In this document: one piece after another, positions 12,001 to 21,654 of the stretch
How the letters are laid out: the number at the start of each line of letters is the position of its first letter
Position numbering within the stretch: the first letter of the stretch is position 1
Source of the DNA: Prunella strophiata
Lineage: Eukaryota; Chordata; Aves; Passeriformes; Prunellidae
Assembly (NCBI GenBank): GCA_036583965.1
Contig: JAZBQD010000030.1
Coordinates: 89,759,300 to 89,823,299, forward strand
Direction of reading: 5' to 3'
DNA: 64,000 nt
Translations under genes and position numbers: made by a program
Notes under the pieces: generated by a model
Told to the model about the DNA's origin: nothing
Databases searched by the model: none
Seen by the model: the letters and a program-made list of their open reading frames with translations, nothing else

Positions 12001-14985
12001 TCAGGAATGACCTTCTTTAACATTGTAGGAGCAAAGAGAAAAATCTTTTTGTTCCTCTGGTACAAGATTTTATAATGGTAGGTTCAGTACCTACTGCCCA
12101 GACATAGTGACACATGTTGATAATAAAACTTGCTGTGGTGTGGGCTAGTTCTTTTTCATCCTGAGAAGCTGTGTGATCATGGAGCAGCTAACTTAGGGCT
12201 TTGCAGAAGAGTCTCTCCAGCTATGTAAAAAAGATCTTTTTATTTTATTTCTTTTACTTTTTTCTTTGCTCCTTTTCTGGAGAAGGGTGGTCACTTAAAA
12301 CTCTTGTGCTGTACAGCTGTTTAATTATTTTGTTGCCTCACAGGTACTTCTCAACCAGCTTCGAGCAGTTTTTGACCAGATCATTGAGCTCCAGAATGCC
12401 CAAGATGCCATGTACAGAGCTGCTCTGGAGGAGCTGCAGCTGAGGTTGCAATTTGAAGAGAGGAAAAAACAGCGTGAGCTTGAGGTACAATAAGGATATT
12501 TCTAGAGTGTGAAAATGAATTGAGGCTTTTGATATATGGGGGATTTTAGATACCATGTAGAGGTACAGTAAAAATGTAAAGACAGATGTAAAAGTCATCA
12601 GAAGTTGTTGGTGACTTCAAGCAAAACTGCTGAGTGGTGTTTTTGATTTCTGTCTTGCCCAAAATCTGAGTTAATATCTCTAGTGGACTTTGGAGGATGA
12701 GAAATTTAGGGCTCTTTTAGATGAAGTAAATGGAACCCTTTGGCAAAAAATGCCATAGCTCCATGTCTGCCTCCTTGCTGTGAGACTGAAATGCACTGTT
12801 GGTGTGAGACTTGCCTTGCTCATAAACCTCCTATTTATTTTATGTGCTGTACGACCGCCAAGGGGGGAGTCTGATAGTTTCCATATTGGAGGCTCTTTGT
12901 TTGTCTTTCTATGGCAATGGTTGGTTTTTATAAACCTGATGTAGCTGGGCAGAAGGTGGCCCAGTTAGCAACTTGAATCATGTGATACTTCACCTCTTAA
13001 CTTGTTTGGTTTCTCTGTAGGGCAAGTGGGGTGTAACTGCATCAGAGGAAGAAGAAGAAAACAAGAGGATGAAAGAATTTCAGGACTCAATACCTAAAAT
13101 GTGCTCACAGCTGCGAATACTCACTCACTTTTACCAGGTACCTCTTAAATTATATTTTTCTGAAATATGCTGAGCTTTGTGTAGAAATGAATTTCAGAGT
13201 AGATATAACTTCTGTATTCATGTGTGTGCAGTTTGTGGAGCTAGGTCTTTGTTTTTTTCCTTCTCTACTTTTAAGCCTGTGTTCACTGTTGCTTAGTAGT
13301 TAAAGGTTTTGTGATCATTTATATTCCCCAGACAAAGGAGAAGAGTCTTTTCATGTAAGTTGTCTTCTTCCTTCAGTAGTGAAAGTAATAGCTATCTTTT
13401 GGTGTAGTCTGGGGCAAAAAAAGATAGAATTCCTTCTGCATTCCTTTTTTTCCTCAGTCTTTGCAAGTCATTGCTATTAAAGACTGCAGAAAGTTTCTTA
13501 TTAAGGGCCTGACACTTAAAATTAAGCTCACTGGGTGGGGGGGGGGCAGTGGATAAAATGTTTGGGGGAACATGTGCAGGCTGTCTTCTCTAAGTAATTT
13601 ATTCTGGCTTTGTCTTTATTTGTTGTATCTGATGCTAAAGCTACCATTCCCCAGAAAAATGAGCCTAGTTCTTTTAAGAGTAGGTTGTAAATAAATTGTG
13701 GTTTTTGTTCTCTACAAGATTGCTACAAGTTGGCAATGTAGGTTTTGCCTGCTTGGACTGTATTCATTTTGAGCTCTATTATGGATTTTCCAAACAGGAT
13801 TTCCATGGCCAGGTTTGGTCACCTTTGGAAGTAATGCAGTGCTCTAGTTATGGGTGTGTTGGTGTTACTGTTTACTGGAGATTAGAAATGAGCTCTTCAA
13901 ATGAGTCTTCCTATCTTCCCAAAGGCCTCTCCTTTCCTGTGTCCTGTGGGGTTCCTGCAGTGGTGTGGCTAGAGCTGAATGGGAAGATGGGATGCAGAAG
14001 TGTGCCTCCCAGCTGCCAAGTGCAAATCCCCCCTCAGATTGCTCCATATACTCAGTCTAGTTGGGTCTGCAGCACTGACTGCCCTCCTGGGCACATACTT
14101 TGCTATTCTGGGTGTCCCATGCTGCTGTACAGTCCATATCAAATGGGTATGTTTGAAGCCAGCAGTGCTCTAATGCTGGCCTGGATGGCATTGTGCCTGC
14201 AACACAGACTCAAGGTGGGTCTCCTGTTGGCACAGGTTGAATCCTGAATGCTGTCCTGAGGCAGTGGCATGCAGAGGCAGCTGCTCTGCAGTCTGGGAGC
14301 CTTCAGATGTTGTATTGCACTAAGTAGTTTTTTAGTTGATAATTGTTTTTGCACTGGGTGTTTGGATCATTTGTGCTGTTATATAATCTGTATCCTGTTT
14401 TATCACATGGTTTGTCCCATTCCTCCCCTTTCACCCCCCTGCCATGCCATGGTGGGCAGTGATTAATCCCAGGTTCACCCCTCCCCTCGCCCCTTCCCCC
14501 TTGTATCCACAGCCAGCCTGGGAGCCTTCAGACAGATGGAGTGTGCCAGCAGGGCACAGGGAGTGGGGAATAACACTTTAAAAGACCAAGCTGTTTGTAC
14601 TGGAGACTCTGGCGTGCATGGCAGATAATTTGAAAAATAAAAATGAAGCTCTGGGTTTTTGCAGAAAGAATGAATCCACCATAACTGATATGAGCCCTTG
14701 TGCTGCTGGCCTTTTCCCAGATTCTCTCTGCTTGTTCACCAGATCTGTGCACCACCTGATATTCCTGTTCAAAGCACAGCAGGGATGCTTTCTTAACTGT
14801 CTCTTGGGCTTTTCTTTCCCCTTCAGGGAATCGTCCAGCAGTTCTTGGTGCTGTTGACAACCAGTTCAGACGAGAGCCTGCGGTTCCTGAGCTTCAGGCT
14901 GGACTTCAACGAGCACTACAAGGCCAGGGAGCCGCGGCTGCGGGTGTCGCTGGGCGCGCGCGGCAGGCGGAGCTCGCACATGTGA
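1..14985 (+). CDS. TUBGCP3: TUBGCP3, gamma-tubulin complex component 3 (3' half, 13 exons)
   Basis: GCP3 pairs with GCP2 and gamma-tubulin to form the gamma-tubulin small complex, which assembles into the ring that nucleates microtubules at centrosomes. Thirteen exons joined by GT-AG introns encode about 548 residues, matching the C-terminal 60% of the 907-residue vertebrate protein. The window opens inside an exon, so the start codon and N-terminus lie upstream. The encoded part covers the end of the N-terminal GRIP1 region and all of GRIP2, the gamma-tubulin-binding half. Recognisable stretches include [104 protein letters not shown] and the C-terminus GRRSSHM. Exons: 1-93, 1383-1549, 2921-3031, 3432-3540, 7345-7535, 8793-8928, 9716-9784, 10545-10680, 11590-11678, 11817-11948, 12344-12484, 13021-13137, 14827-14985. 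All splice phases agree. Only exon 7345-7535 has a one-base frameshift. Residue numbers in the exon entries assume the human length of 907. Confidence 0.97.
94..1382 (+). other. TUBGCP3 intron
   Basis: AT-rich intron with scattered T-runs. It ends in a clear polypyrimidine tract and acceptor AG at 1381-1382. I see no other gene or repeat family in it. Confidence 0.85.
1383..1549 (+). CDS. TUBGCP3: TUBGCP3 exon, about residues 390-445
   Basis: Completes the split glycine, then encodes [18 protein letters not shown] and onward through [20 protein letters not shown] to GELEDTYHE. The acceptor tract is ttcttcttacag and the donor is gtaatg at 1550. It differs from the human protein at only a few positions that I can recall. 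Confidence 0.96.
1550..2920 (+). other. TUBGCP3 intron
   Basis: AT-rich, with T-runs near 2169-2186 and 2812-2823. No recognisable element. The acceptor AG lies at 2919-2920. Confidence 0.85.
2921..3031 (+). CDS. TUBGCP3: TUBGCP3 exon, about residues 446-482
   Basis: Exactly 37 codons, [19 protein letters not shown] through [13 protein letters not shown]. The exon is in phase 0 at both ends. Acceptor caatcttcag, donor gtatga. Confidence 0.96.
3432..3540 (+). CDS. TUBGCP3: TUBGCP3 exon, about residues 483-519
   Basis: Encodes [20 protein letters not shown] and on to KSAESSKD, ending with the first base of an alanine codon (g|ct). The acceptor is ttttgttcag and the donor gtacag at 3541. Confidence 0.95.
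3541..7344 (+). other. TUBGCP3 long intron (3.8 kb)
   Basis: The longest intron in the window. The flanking exons are adjacent in the family protein, so no exon should be missing. It holds short open frames (for example 5691-6038) with no recognisable protein and no codon pattern that sets them apart. I recognise no transposable element. The polypyrimidine tract and acceptor AG are at 7330-7344. Confidence 0.8.
7345..7535 (+). CDS. TUBGCP3: TUBGCP3 exon, about residues 519-582, with a 1-base frameshift
   Basis: Encodes ADLFTDLEN, then must shift frame to continue as [20 protein letters not shown] through [19 protein letters not shown]. The exon is 191 bp, but the splice phases on both sides require 190. 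The surplus base is at about 7373-7374, just after the AAAAC of the asparagine codon. Read as given, translation ends at a TGA at 7392-7394, six codons after the break. Residue identity is excellent on both sides of the break. The most likely cause is a consensus error; a real allele is the alternative. Confidence 0.93.
7536..8792 (+). other. TUBGCP3 intron
   Basis: No recognisable repeat family. A stretch at 7760-7798 resembles 10924-10962, in a later intron of the same gene, at about 80% identity. This may be an unrecognised old repeat. Acceptor AG at 8791-8792. Confidence 0.75.
8793..8928 (+). CDS. TUBGCP3: TUBGCP3 exon, about residues 582-627
   Basis: Completes a split lysine, then encodes [20 protein letters not shown] through [18 protein letters not shown]. 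Acceptor cataaccaccag, donor gtctgt at 8929. Confidence 0.96.
8929..9715 (+). other. TUBGCP3 intron
   Basis: Unremarkable intron of 787 bp, ending in the acceptor tttaatacag. I see no element in it. Confidence 0.8.
9716..9784 (+). CDS. TUBGCP3: TUBGCP3 short exon, about residues 628-650
   Basis: Twenty-three codons, [20 protein letters not shown] then IAT, in phase 0 at both ends. Acceptor tttaatacag, donor gtaatg. Confidence 0.96.
9785..10544 (+). other. TUBGCP3 intron
   Basis: Contains T-rich low-complexity stretches around 9863-9900 and 10231-10245. The acceptor follows a T/G-rich tract ending at 10544. Confidence 0.8.
10545..10680 (+). CDS. TUBGCP3: TUBGCP3 exon, about residues 651-696
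   Basis: Encodes [20 protein letters not shown] through the segment ending in [12 protein letters not shown], then the first base of a glutamate codon. It falls in the GRIP2 region. Acceptor tttgttttgtag, donor gtgaga. Confidence 0.96.
10681..11589 (+). other. TUBGCP3 intron
   Basis: Intron of 909 bp. Apart from the stretch at 10924-10962, which is shared with an earlier intron, nothing stands out. Confidence 0.8.
11590..11678 (+). CDS. TUBGCP3: TUBGCP3 exon, about residues 696-725
   Basis: Completes the split glutamate and encodes [20 protein letters not shown] then QMQYYITFE. Acceptor gattttttacag, donor gtatac. Confidence 0.96.
11817..11948 (+). CDS. TUBGCP3: TUBGCP3 exon, about residues 726-769
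   Basis: Forty-four codons, [20 protein letters not shown] through [13 protein letters not shown]. The intron before it is only 138 bp. Donor gtaagt. Confidence 0.96.
11949..12343 (+). other. TUBGCP3 intron
   Basis: Intron of 395 bp with a T-rich tract near 12235-12270 and acceptor gcctcacag. Nothing else is visible. Confidence 0.8.
12344..12484 (+). CDS. TUBGCP3: TUBGCP3 exon, about residues 770-816
   Basis: Forty-seven codons, [20 protein letters not shown] through an acidic/basic helical stretch ([13 protein letters not shown]). Phase 0 at both ends. Donor gtacaa. Confidence 0.96.
12485..13020 (+). other. TUBGCP3 intron
   Basis: Intron of 536 bp with acceptor ttctctgtag. No repeat or RNA gene recognised. 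Confidence 0.8.
13021..13137 (+). CDS. TUBGCP3: TUBGCP3 exon, about residues 817-855
   Basis: Thirty-nine codons. [20 protein letters not shown] is followed by [19 protein letters not shown]. The glutamate run is typical of this part of GCP3. Donor gtacct. Confidence 0.96.
13138..14826 (+). other. TUBGCP3 last intron, partly duplicated downstream
   Basis: Intron of 1.7 kb. The part from about 14,085 to 14,224 also appears, diverged, near 21,655-21,775. A 19-bp near-perfect direct repeat (14289-14307 and 14514-14532, one mismatch) brackets a T-rich then C-rich segment that may be an inserted element. A long open frame at 13696-14247 spans ordinary intron sequence and has no recognisable product. 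Acceptor ttccccttcag. Confidence 0.75.
14827..14985 (+). CDS. TUBGCP3: TUBGCP3 terminal coding exon, about residues 856-907 and stop
   Basis: Encodes [20 protein letters not shown], then [20 protein letters not shown] and [12 protein letters not shown], stop TGA at 14983-14985. The end matches the family C-terminus except for methionine where human has threonine. The last 25 or so codons are strongly GC-ending and CpG-rich, unlike the AT-leaning exons upstream. Confidence 0.97.
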   Translation, partial: GIVQQFLVLLTTSSDESLRFLSFRLDFNEHYKAREPRLRVSLGARGRRSSHM

Positions 14986-15810
14986 CACTGCTGCCGGGCC
15001 ACCCCAGCCAGGGACACCTCTCGCTGGCCACGGCCCCCAGCGGTGACACCGCCCAGCCAGACTGCGGGATCGCTGTCTCCATTGCTGCAGGCAACGTGTT
15101 CTCAGCCAGTGGTTGTGTGGCACTGGATATAGCAGAAAGCAAAAAAAGCAGGGTTTTTTACACTGATGTTTCTAGAATTACCAGACTGTGTGGGCTGATT
15201 GAACCTCATCCAATCAACTTGTTAAACCATCCTTTTAAATAAATGCCAGTTTTATTTGAAGCTTTCTGAGCTTTTTCCACTGTAACTTATATCTGTGTCA
15301 AAGAAATCACATGTTCTTTTGTTTATAGAAAGCACCATTTCCTTTTTTAAAAAGAAAATAAGAAGGTTATTTTTTCTATATGTACTTGTTCTATTTGAAG
15401 AGAGCTTTTGTTAAAGCCAACAGATCAGGACCCAGACCCATTGTCCTTGTTAAGAAGCTATACAGCATTTCGTTATGCTGATTTTCAGTGTTGTGATGTG
15501 TTTGACTGTGTGAGAAACTTTGTATCAGGAGACATAAAGTTATATTTAATTTTTTTGTTGTTTTCAAAGTTAAAAACCTGGAATAAAAATTTAGTGGGGA
15601 AATTCTATGGTTACTGTACAGGAGCAAACTATAAAAGCAGAGTCAGGAGTGTATCTGTTGCACATAAGATCTAAAAGTGAGGTTAAAGCCTCAGTACTGA
15701 AGGAAAGTGTTGGTTAGTCTTGAATACTTAATGTTCAAAATCAGATATGTAGAAACAAACTGACTTGGCTAATGTTGACTTCATTCTCTTCACTTTCCTA
15801 TTTTTTTCAT

Positions 15811-15818
15811 TGTAAATA
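15811..15818 (+). promoter_or_regulatory. Pumilio-type element TGTAAATA in the 3'UTR
   Basis: Exact match to the 8-base PUM1/2 consensus on the mRNA strand, in an AU-rich context. Its use in this transcript is inferred only. Confidence 0.4.
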
Positions 15819-15922
15819 TTTATATATTGCTGTCCAGATGTGGGGGAGAGGGGGATTCTTCTTTTGCAAAGTTGTCATTATATCAGGTCATTTATTATGT
15901 TCCACAAGTGCGAGCCTAGAAA

Positions 15923-15928
15923 AATAAA
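15923..15928 (+). terminator. distal poly(A) signal AATAAA of TUBGCP3
   Basis: Canonical hexamer followed about 25 bases later by a GT-rich stretch (gtgtgttgctttttgt), the usual downstream element for cleavage. The hexamers at 15238 and 15582 are candidate proximal sites. Confidence 0.65.
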
Positions 15929-15945
15929 AACACAATTATCTTTCA

Positions 15946-18900
15946 CACAAGTGTGTTGCTTTTTGTAATTGAAAGTTTGGTGGTTTTTTTTTTTGGTTTT
16001 TTTTTTTTTCCCCACAGGTTAAGGAAGGAGAAGCTTCCAGTTAGAATCATATTGATTTATAGAACCCTTCCCATTGCAGGGTTTTGGTACAAGTCTTATC
16101 TGCAATGAGAGTTGTGTGCAATTCATTAATTAACAATTACCCTCAGATCAGCCAGGTCTGTGGCCTTTTTTGCCTTTTGCCCTTACTCTGCTGGAACCCT
16201 TGGGAGTCAGAGGCACCTGCCAGGCTGTGCAGGTAAAGCTGCTGTGACTCATCAGGCAGTGAGCTCTGATGGGGACCATGTGCTGACTTGCAGCCCTGGG
16301 CTAGCTGGCTTGCTCTCTGGACACCAGGATTCCTGTTGTGCAGGCCTCAGAATCCTTGCTTTTGTTAAAACATGGAAGGCTTTTCACCCTGTGCCCTGCT
16401 GGTGCAGGTGCTGTCACTGGGTGTGGTGTGCAGGCAGCATTTCAGCTGTGAGCAAGGATGGACTCTGTGAGCCAAGGGAAACCTGAAGGATGCTGAGCTT
16501 GGCATCATATGATCATTGACAGGCAGGAGTAACTCAGTTTTTGCCAATGTGGTGAGAGCATATTGTTGTAAAGTCTGGAAGAACAGAAAAGATTATTTCA
16601 CTGTGTTTTGACCAAAACTTAGGAAAAAAATCAGCGGCATGAGCACTCTTTTGGCCATTGGCTTCAGAGCTGCTGCATGATGACAGCACTAGATAAGTCA
16701 GAGGCCAGAGAGGCAGCACCAATGTTGGAACTAGAGGACAAGTTCCAGAGGAAGGTTAAACTCTGCTCCTAAAATGAATCCAGCAGTACCCAGGAAACTC
16801 ACAGTACTGGCCATGCTGGGAATGATCATTTTGATGTGATTCTACAGCAACTTGTTGATCTGGGAAAGGTCTTCACTGCTGCAGGAGTTGTCTCTGACTG
16901 CCAGGCTGAGGGGACCAGTGGGGACCTGCCCTTGTCCCCATGCTTCTTTGTGGTGGACACCCGTCTCTTATCCTGTAACCTGGCAGCTGGTATATTTATT
17001 TCAATTTACATGGGTTTTCTTGTCACAACCTCACCTCTGTCAACAATTCCTAACAAGTGGGAGAGGAATGATCTTATATTTCATTTGTGCCCAAAGACCA
17101 ATATTCTACATAAATGCACATAGTGACAGTCTCCTGCTGCTGTGACTGCACTGTGGCTTTCCTTGTAGTGGGTGACAGCAGCACCTTTAAGGTACATTTC
17201 TGAGGAGAAACATGAGATTTTCACATCTTTATTTTTCAACACTGAAGTTACATACTGCAATCAATGCTAAAGAATAATTCTTAGCAACACATTTTCCAGA
17301 CAAGGATGTTCTTTATCTTTTAATGCACTCTTCTGACTGTAATTTCAGTGTTTTCTTCACAGAGTTACAGTGTCTGAAAATACAAATACAGCTGTGTGTC
17401 TGTGTCTCCAGCCGTGTTTCCAGGCTGGAACAAGCCCAGCTCCTGCTCACTATATCCTGTCCCAGGGCCATTGCTAACTGAGCCTGCTCAGCCCCTTCCT
17501 TTTCAGGGTTGCCAAGGCCTAAAGAAATTTTGGAGAAATTGCAGTAAAAGTAGAAATGCAGAAACAAAGAACAAAACTATCACCCAGCTTAGGGTGTCAT
17601 ACAATATGCAACACTATTGTGGGGGAAGGGCTATCCATGTGGTGCTACCAATATCATAAATGCTTTAAAGGGAAAAGAGCTGGAAAATATTTTTTTTTCT
17701 TTTAAATGACAAGGGATATTGTTCTGGTAACTAAAGGGAAATAATATCTTAACCAATATGACCTCTGAAAAAGAAAAAGTTAAAAAACAACCCCTGAAAG
17801 TTTCATCTCCCTCTGTAAATTCTGACAGCTTGACTGCACCAGGGTACAGGTATGATGCAGTTTAGTATTTTAGAAGCATCCACTAGGACATGGGGAAGCT
17901 CATGATATAATGTCTTTTCTAGTGAATTAGTTATAAGCTTAGAGTAGGAGATCAAGGACAGAATATAACCATAATCCAGTTTTATTTAAGTGATTCTATT
18001 CAGTCAAGGCCCTGTGTATTTTCTCCTCTTATACCAGAGGCAGTGAATAAATGCCAAGGTCTCTCAGCCTTGCACGGGAGCAAACTATTTTAAATGCCTA
18101 AATCTACGTGATTTGTTTGTCAAAATTAGTTGTAGGATTTTATCTTCCTCCTGTCACATATATAAGGTGTTCATGTTTTGGGCAAGAACTTTTTCAGCCT
18201 TTTAAAACAGTATTCTTATCAAGAATGGCCAATTATCTTTGGTCAGTGTGAATCTATACCTTCCAGTATGCTACATGTAACAATGACTTTCAGTATGAGG
18301 ACACACTTTAAGTACATATGGAACTTTTTAAACAGACTAAGAGGTAACAAATGGTTGGGGAAAAGGGAAGTATTTGGACAGAAAATTGAAGCTTTGTTTT
18401 AAACTTCTAGACTTAAAGATTGGAGCTGTCTGTGGTCTTGCATGAATGTTTCCTAATGCTGACCTTAGGAACAATCCGTGGCTGTGCACATTTGTACTCA
18501 TTTCAATTTTTACCTGAATGAGCAGCCTCAAGAGATGACAGAATGTATTTCACAGTCACATAAGGGTGCTCAGGGAGTTCTCCAAAGTGCCTCATTAATT
18601 TTGAAAATCATGTGTTGATTACTTGAAATCTAAAATGCCACTTTAGCCTCTAATAAGATTCTGCTAACTGGAGAGAGGAAAAAGTTGGGAGAGCTGCATG
18701 AGATGAGCAAATATTGGCAAGTAGAGCAGGGACAGATACAAGAACCTGCTGTTTCAGAAGTCAGAGGAAATAGTTCTGTTTGGTTTCTACAAGGGCATTG
18801 TAACCATTGCCTGCTCTACCCTATTTAACAAAACAAAATTACTTACAATACCAAGGATGATAATAATGAACAATTAAAAGTAAAATACTCTTTCTTAATC

Positions 18901-21654
18901 TGCAGTTGTTCAGAGTGAAAAGTTTCTGCTGCCATTGATTTAACAGGTATCATTCTGAGGGTTTGCTGAACCACAATTTTAAAATATAATGAAAACATTT
19001 TTATGTTGACAAGGAATACTATGACTTTAAGGTATGAACCACTCAGACTCCCTAAAGTAAGACTCCCTGATGTAGTATTTTAACTATTTTTGTTAGCTTG
19101 GTGCAATGCAATCCTTAAAGTGTGAAAATCACTCATAAGGATTAACTCGGTGCTTACTCTCTTTCACCAGAAGAGCAGCAAAAGTACTTCAGTCAGTATT
19201 TATTTTCTTTATTTTTGTTCCAAAAGCTTTTTGCTAATACACTCTGACACCCCAGTATTGTACATTATGTTATAACATCATTGGACCTGAGTGCTGCATG
19301 AGTGGAAATAGAGACTCAAGTGCAGGTGAAAAGCCAAAGCTGACCAGAGGGGTAGGGGGTCAGAGAGAACACAGAGGTGAGGAGAATTAAAGAAACCAAA
19401 CTGGTGGATATTCATTCACAAAAGGAGAGAAGGGCAGAGAAGAGAACAGGAGTCCTGAAAGGCATCAAATGGTGGCCAAAGAGATGCTCAGGAAATAGTA
19501 GAGAAAGAAAAACATACCAAGAAAAATCTGAGGAGTGTAGGAGGATGAAATTTCTATCACTGCACAGTTAATTCACTTTAGCTCTTTGTGGAGTGAATTA
19601 TGTTAAATGTTTTCCTTCGGAAGTTATTAGAACAGCAATTAAGTTAGCTAAACATTTGGGTATAGAAAATGAAATTGGAGTGATTATTACCATCAGTCTG
19701 AATATTAAAACCTATGATAGGAAAAAGCTTGTCACAAGGTGATTACCCCGTGTATGAATTCTTCCAGTGTCACAGAAAATGAAAATGAATTATTTGCATT
19801 TGAGTTACCTGCCACAAGAACAAGGTAGTTAGGCATCTAGGATGTCTCTCACTTCTACAATGGGAACATTACCAAAGCTGCTCAAGGCCACTTCATCACC
19901 CTTTAAGGTTTTTCCAAAAATTACCAAGAGGGAGGTAAAGAGCAGTCTTCTGCCTTGCTTTCTAAGAAGGCACTGCATTCACTCCTTAGAGAGGGTATCT
20001 GTGCTGAGTTTTACCTCTTGCTTTCATTGAACCTGCTGAAGAGCGTAAAGAAAGAGAGGGAAATGACACAGGCTTGCAACAGTAACTAAAAAGGCAACTG
20101 GGAGCTTTCCTTTAACAACCTGATGTGTAAAAATAAGACATGGAGCATATTATGATGGGTAGAAAAGGAAGAAACTAAAATTCTTTAGAAAACAAGCAAT
20201 TGAACCATCAGATGGAGAGAAGTGAAATTGCGCCGTTTAGTGGTGAACAGGAAGCATTAAGAGAACATAAAATGTGTCGTGAAAAAGGTACTTGAAAAAT
20301 GAGAAAAGCATAATTTCCACTCATTGCCACTTTATTAACACAAGTTTAAGACAAAACCAGAATCTGATCCAAGCCTCACCCCAGAGTTAGAACACGAGCA
20401 CAGGTTCCAGTATTTCATAGGCAAATGTTCAGGAAGTCTAAAGAAAGCGCCTTCAAATGAAAAGATCAAAGCAGACATTAATAACAGAATAGGAAATAAT
20501 TACAAAAATTATTTTTGAGTCATTGAATGGTAGCCAGGAAGTAAAATAAAACACCAAGTGTTACCACTTCTGTGATTAAGACTGTAAAAGGGCAATACTA
20601 TAAGTGACTCAGAAGAAATAGCTGTGTAGGAGAAGTTTGCAGTTGTTTGTGGCTTGAACTAGGGGGTTTCTTACTGGGCAGTTGTATAATTGCTGGCTTA
20701 TTTCAAGTTTGACCTTTCTCCTTTATAAACAAAGAACTCCTCAAAATCCCCTTTAAAGGGGTCGGAAGGCAACAAATAAGACCAAATTTTTGGTTCAGTT
20801 TTGGCAAGCTTGATTTGGATCCACATTACTACTTGCAGCAGGCACCTGGCCATGCTGAGGGACTTCCAAACCTCACCAGCAACATGAACTTGTACCAGGA
20901 TGCAGAAGAACAGAAATCCTGCTGATCCCCTAGCCTTGCCAGAGCCAGTGATGCTGCCAGTGCAGTGGCACACATGTCACACGTGTGGTGACTCTGTGTC
21001 CCTGGTCAGACCAATCTTTTGCAGTGGCTTGCAGAGCTCCAGCTGAGGCTCTTCTTAAACCTCTCACATTTCTTGTGCTCTAGTACGTGGGTACAGAGTT
21101 TGCTTTTCAAACTCAGAGACTGAAATTCCTGCAGCAGCCTTTAGAGGACAGCGGAGAATTGCAAATGGTGCATTTTCAGCTGGGGCCTCATAATCCAGGA
21201 TACTTTGTGTTTTATATGAATTATAAATTCTGCTTCAAAGTGCAGACAAAGTAATAATGTGTGCTATATTTTTTTCAAGACAAGGTTGTGACTTGTAACA
21301 GAAGTGTGTTTTTATTTATATTGTAGCCTTTTCTATCAATAAGAATTCCACTTTCCATCTGGCAAAGCTGTGGCCTCACTAAATGAACATCTGTATTGTC
21401 AAAAGGAGATCACTTCTTCATGTTGAGGTCTAATGGAAAAGGTAACAGTGTAACACAATAAAAAATACTGGTGACCTTTTCTGGAGGCTGTGATGATCCT
21501 AGTCATTGGCATCGGGGCTTTAAATCTGTAAGAAATTTGCTGGGTCAAAATGTTGCACATCTTCCTCCCTGGGAAATCTTGGGTCAAATTTTAGGACAGC
21601 TTCTAACAACAATTAGACTGTAATTAGGTTTTACTTGAAATGGCTAGAAGCTGC
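15946..21654. other. intergenic, no gene seen
   Basis: The first part, to about 16,330, is the source of the downstream partial duplicate. From there to 21,654 I find only short open frames, no splice-bounded coding blocks and no repeat I can name. A purine-rich stretch lies near 19,310-19,560. Confidence 0.6.

Larger units (their letters stand above)
14986..15945 (+). other. TUBGCP3: TUBGCP3 3' untranslated region
   Basis: Runs from the stop codon to an inferred cleavage site near 15,945. AATAAA hexamers lie at 15238-15243, 15582-15587 and 15923-15928, so alternative short and long 3' ends are possible. A TGTAAATA Pumilio-type motif sits at 15811-15818. The end point is inferred from the last hexamer and the GT-rich stretch after it; no transcript data are available here. 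Confidence 0.7.

Noticed and set aside
13696..14247. 183-codon open frame in the last TUBGCP3 intron
   Set aside because: It crosses ordinary intron sequence, has no recognisable domain, and the adjacent exons splice across it.
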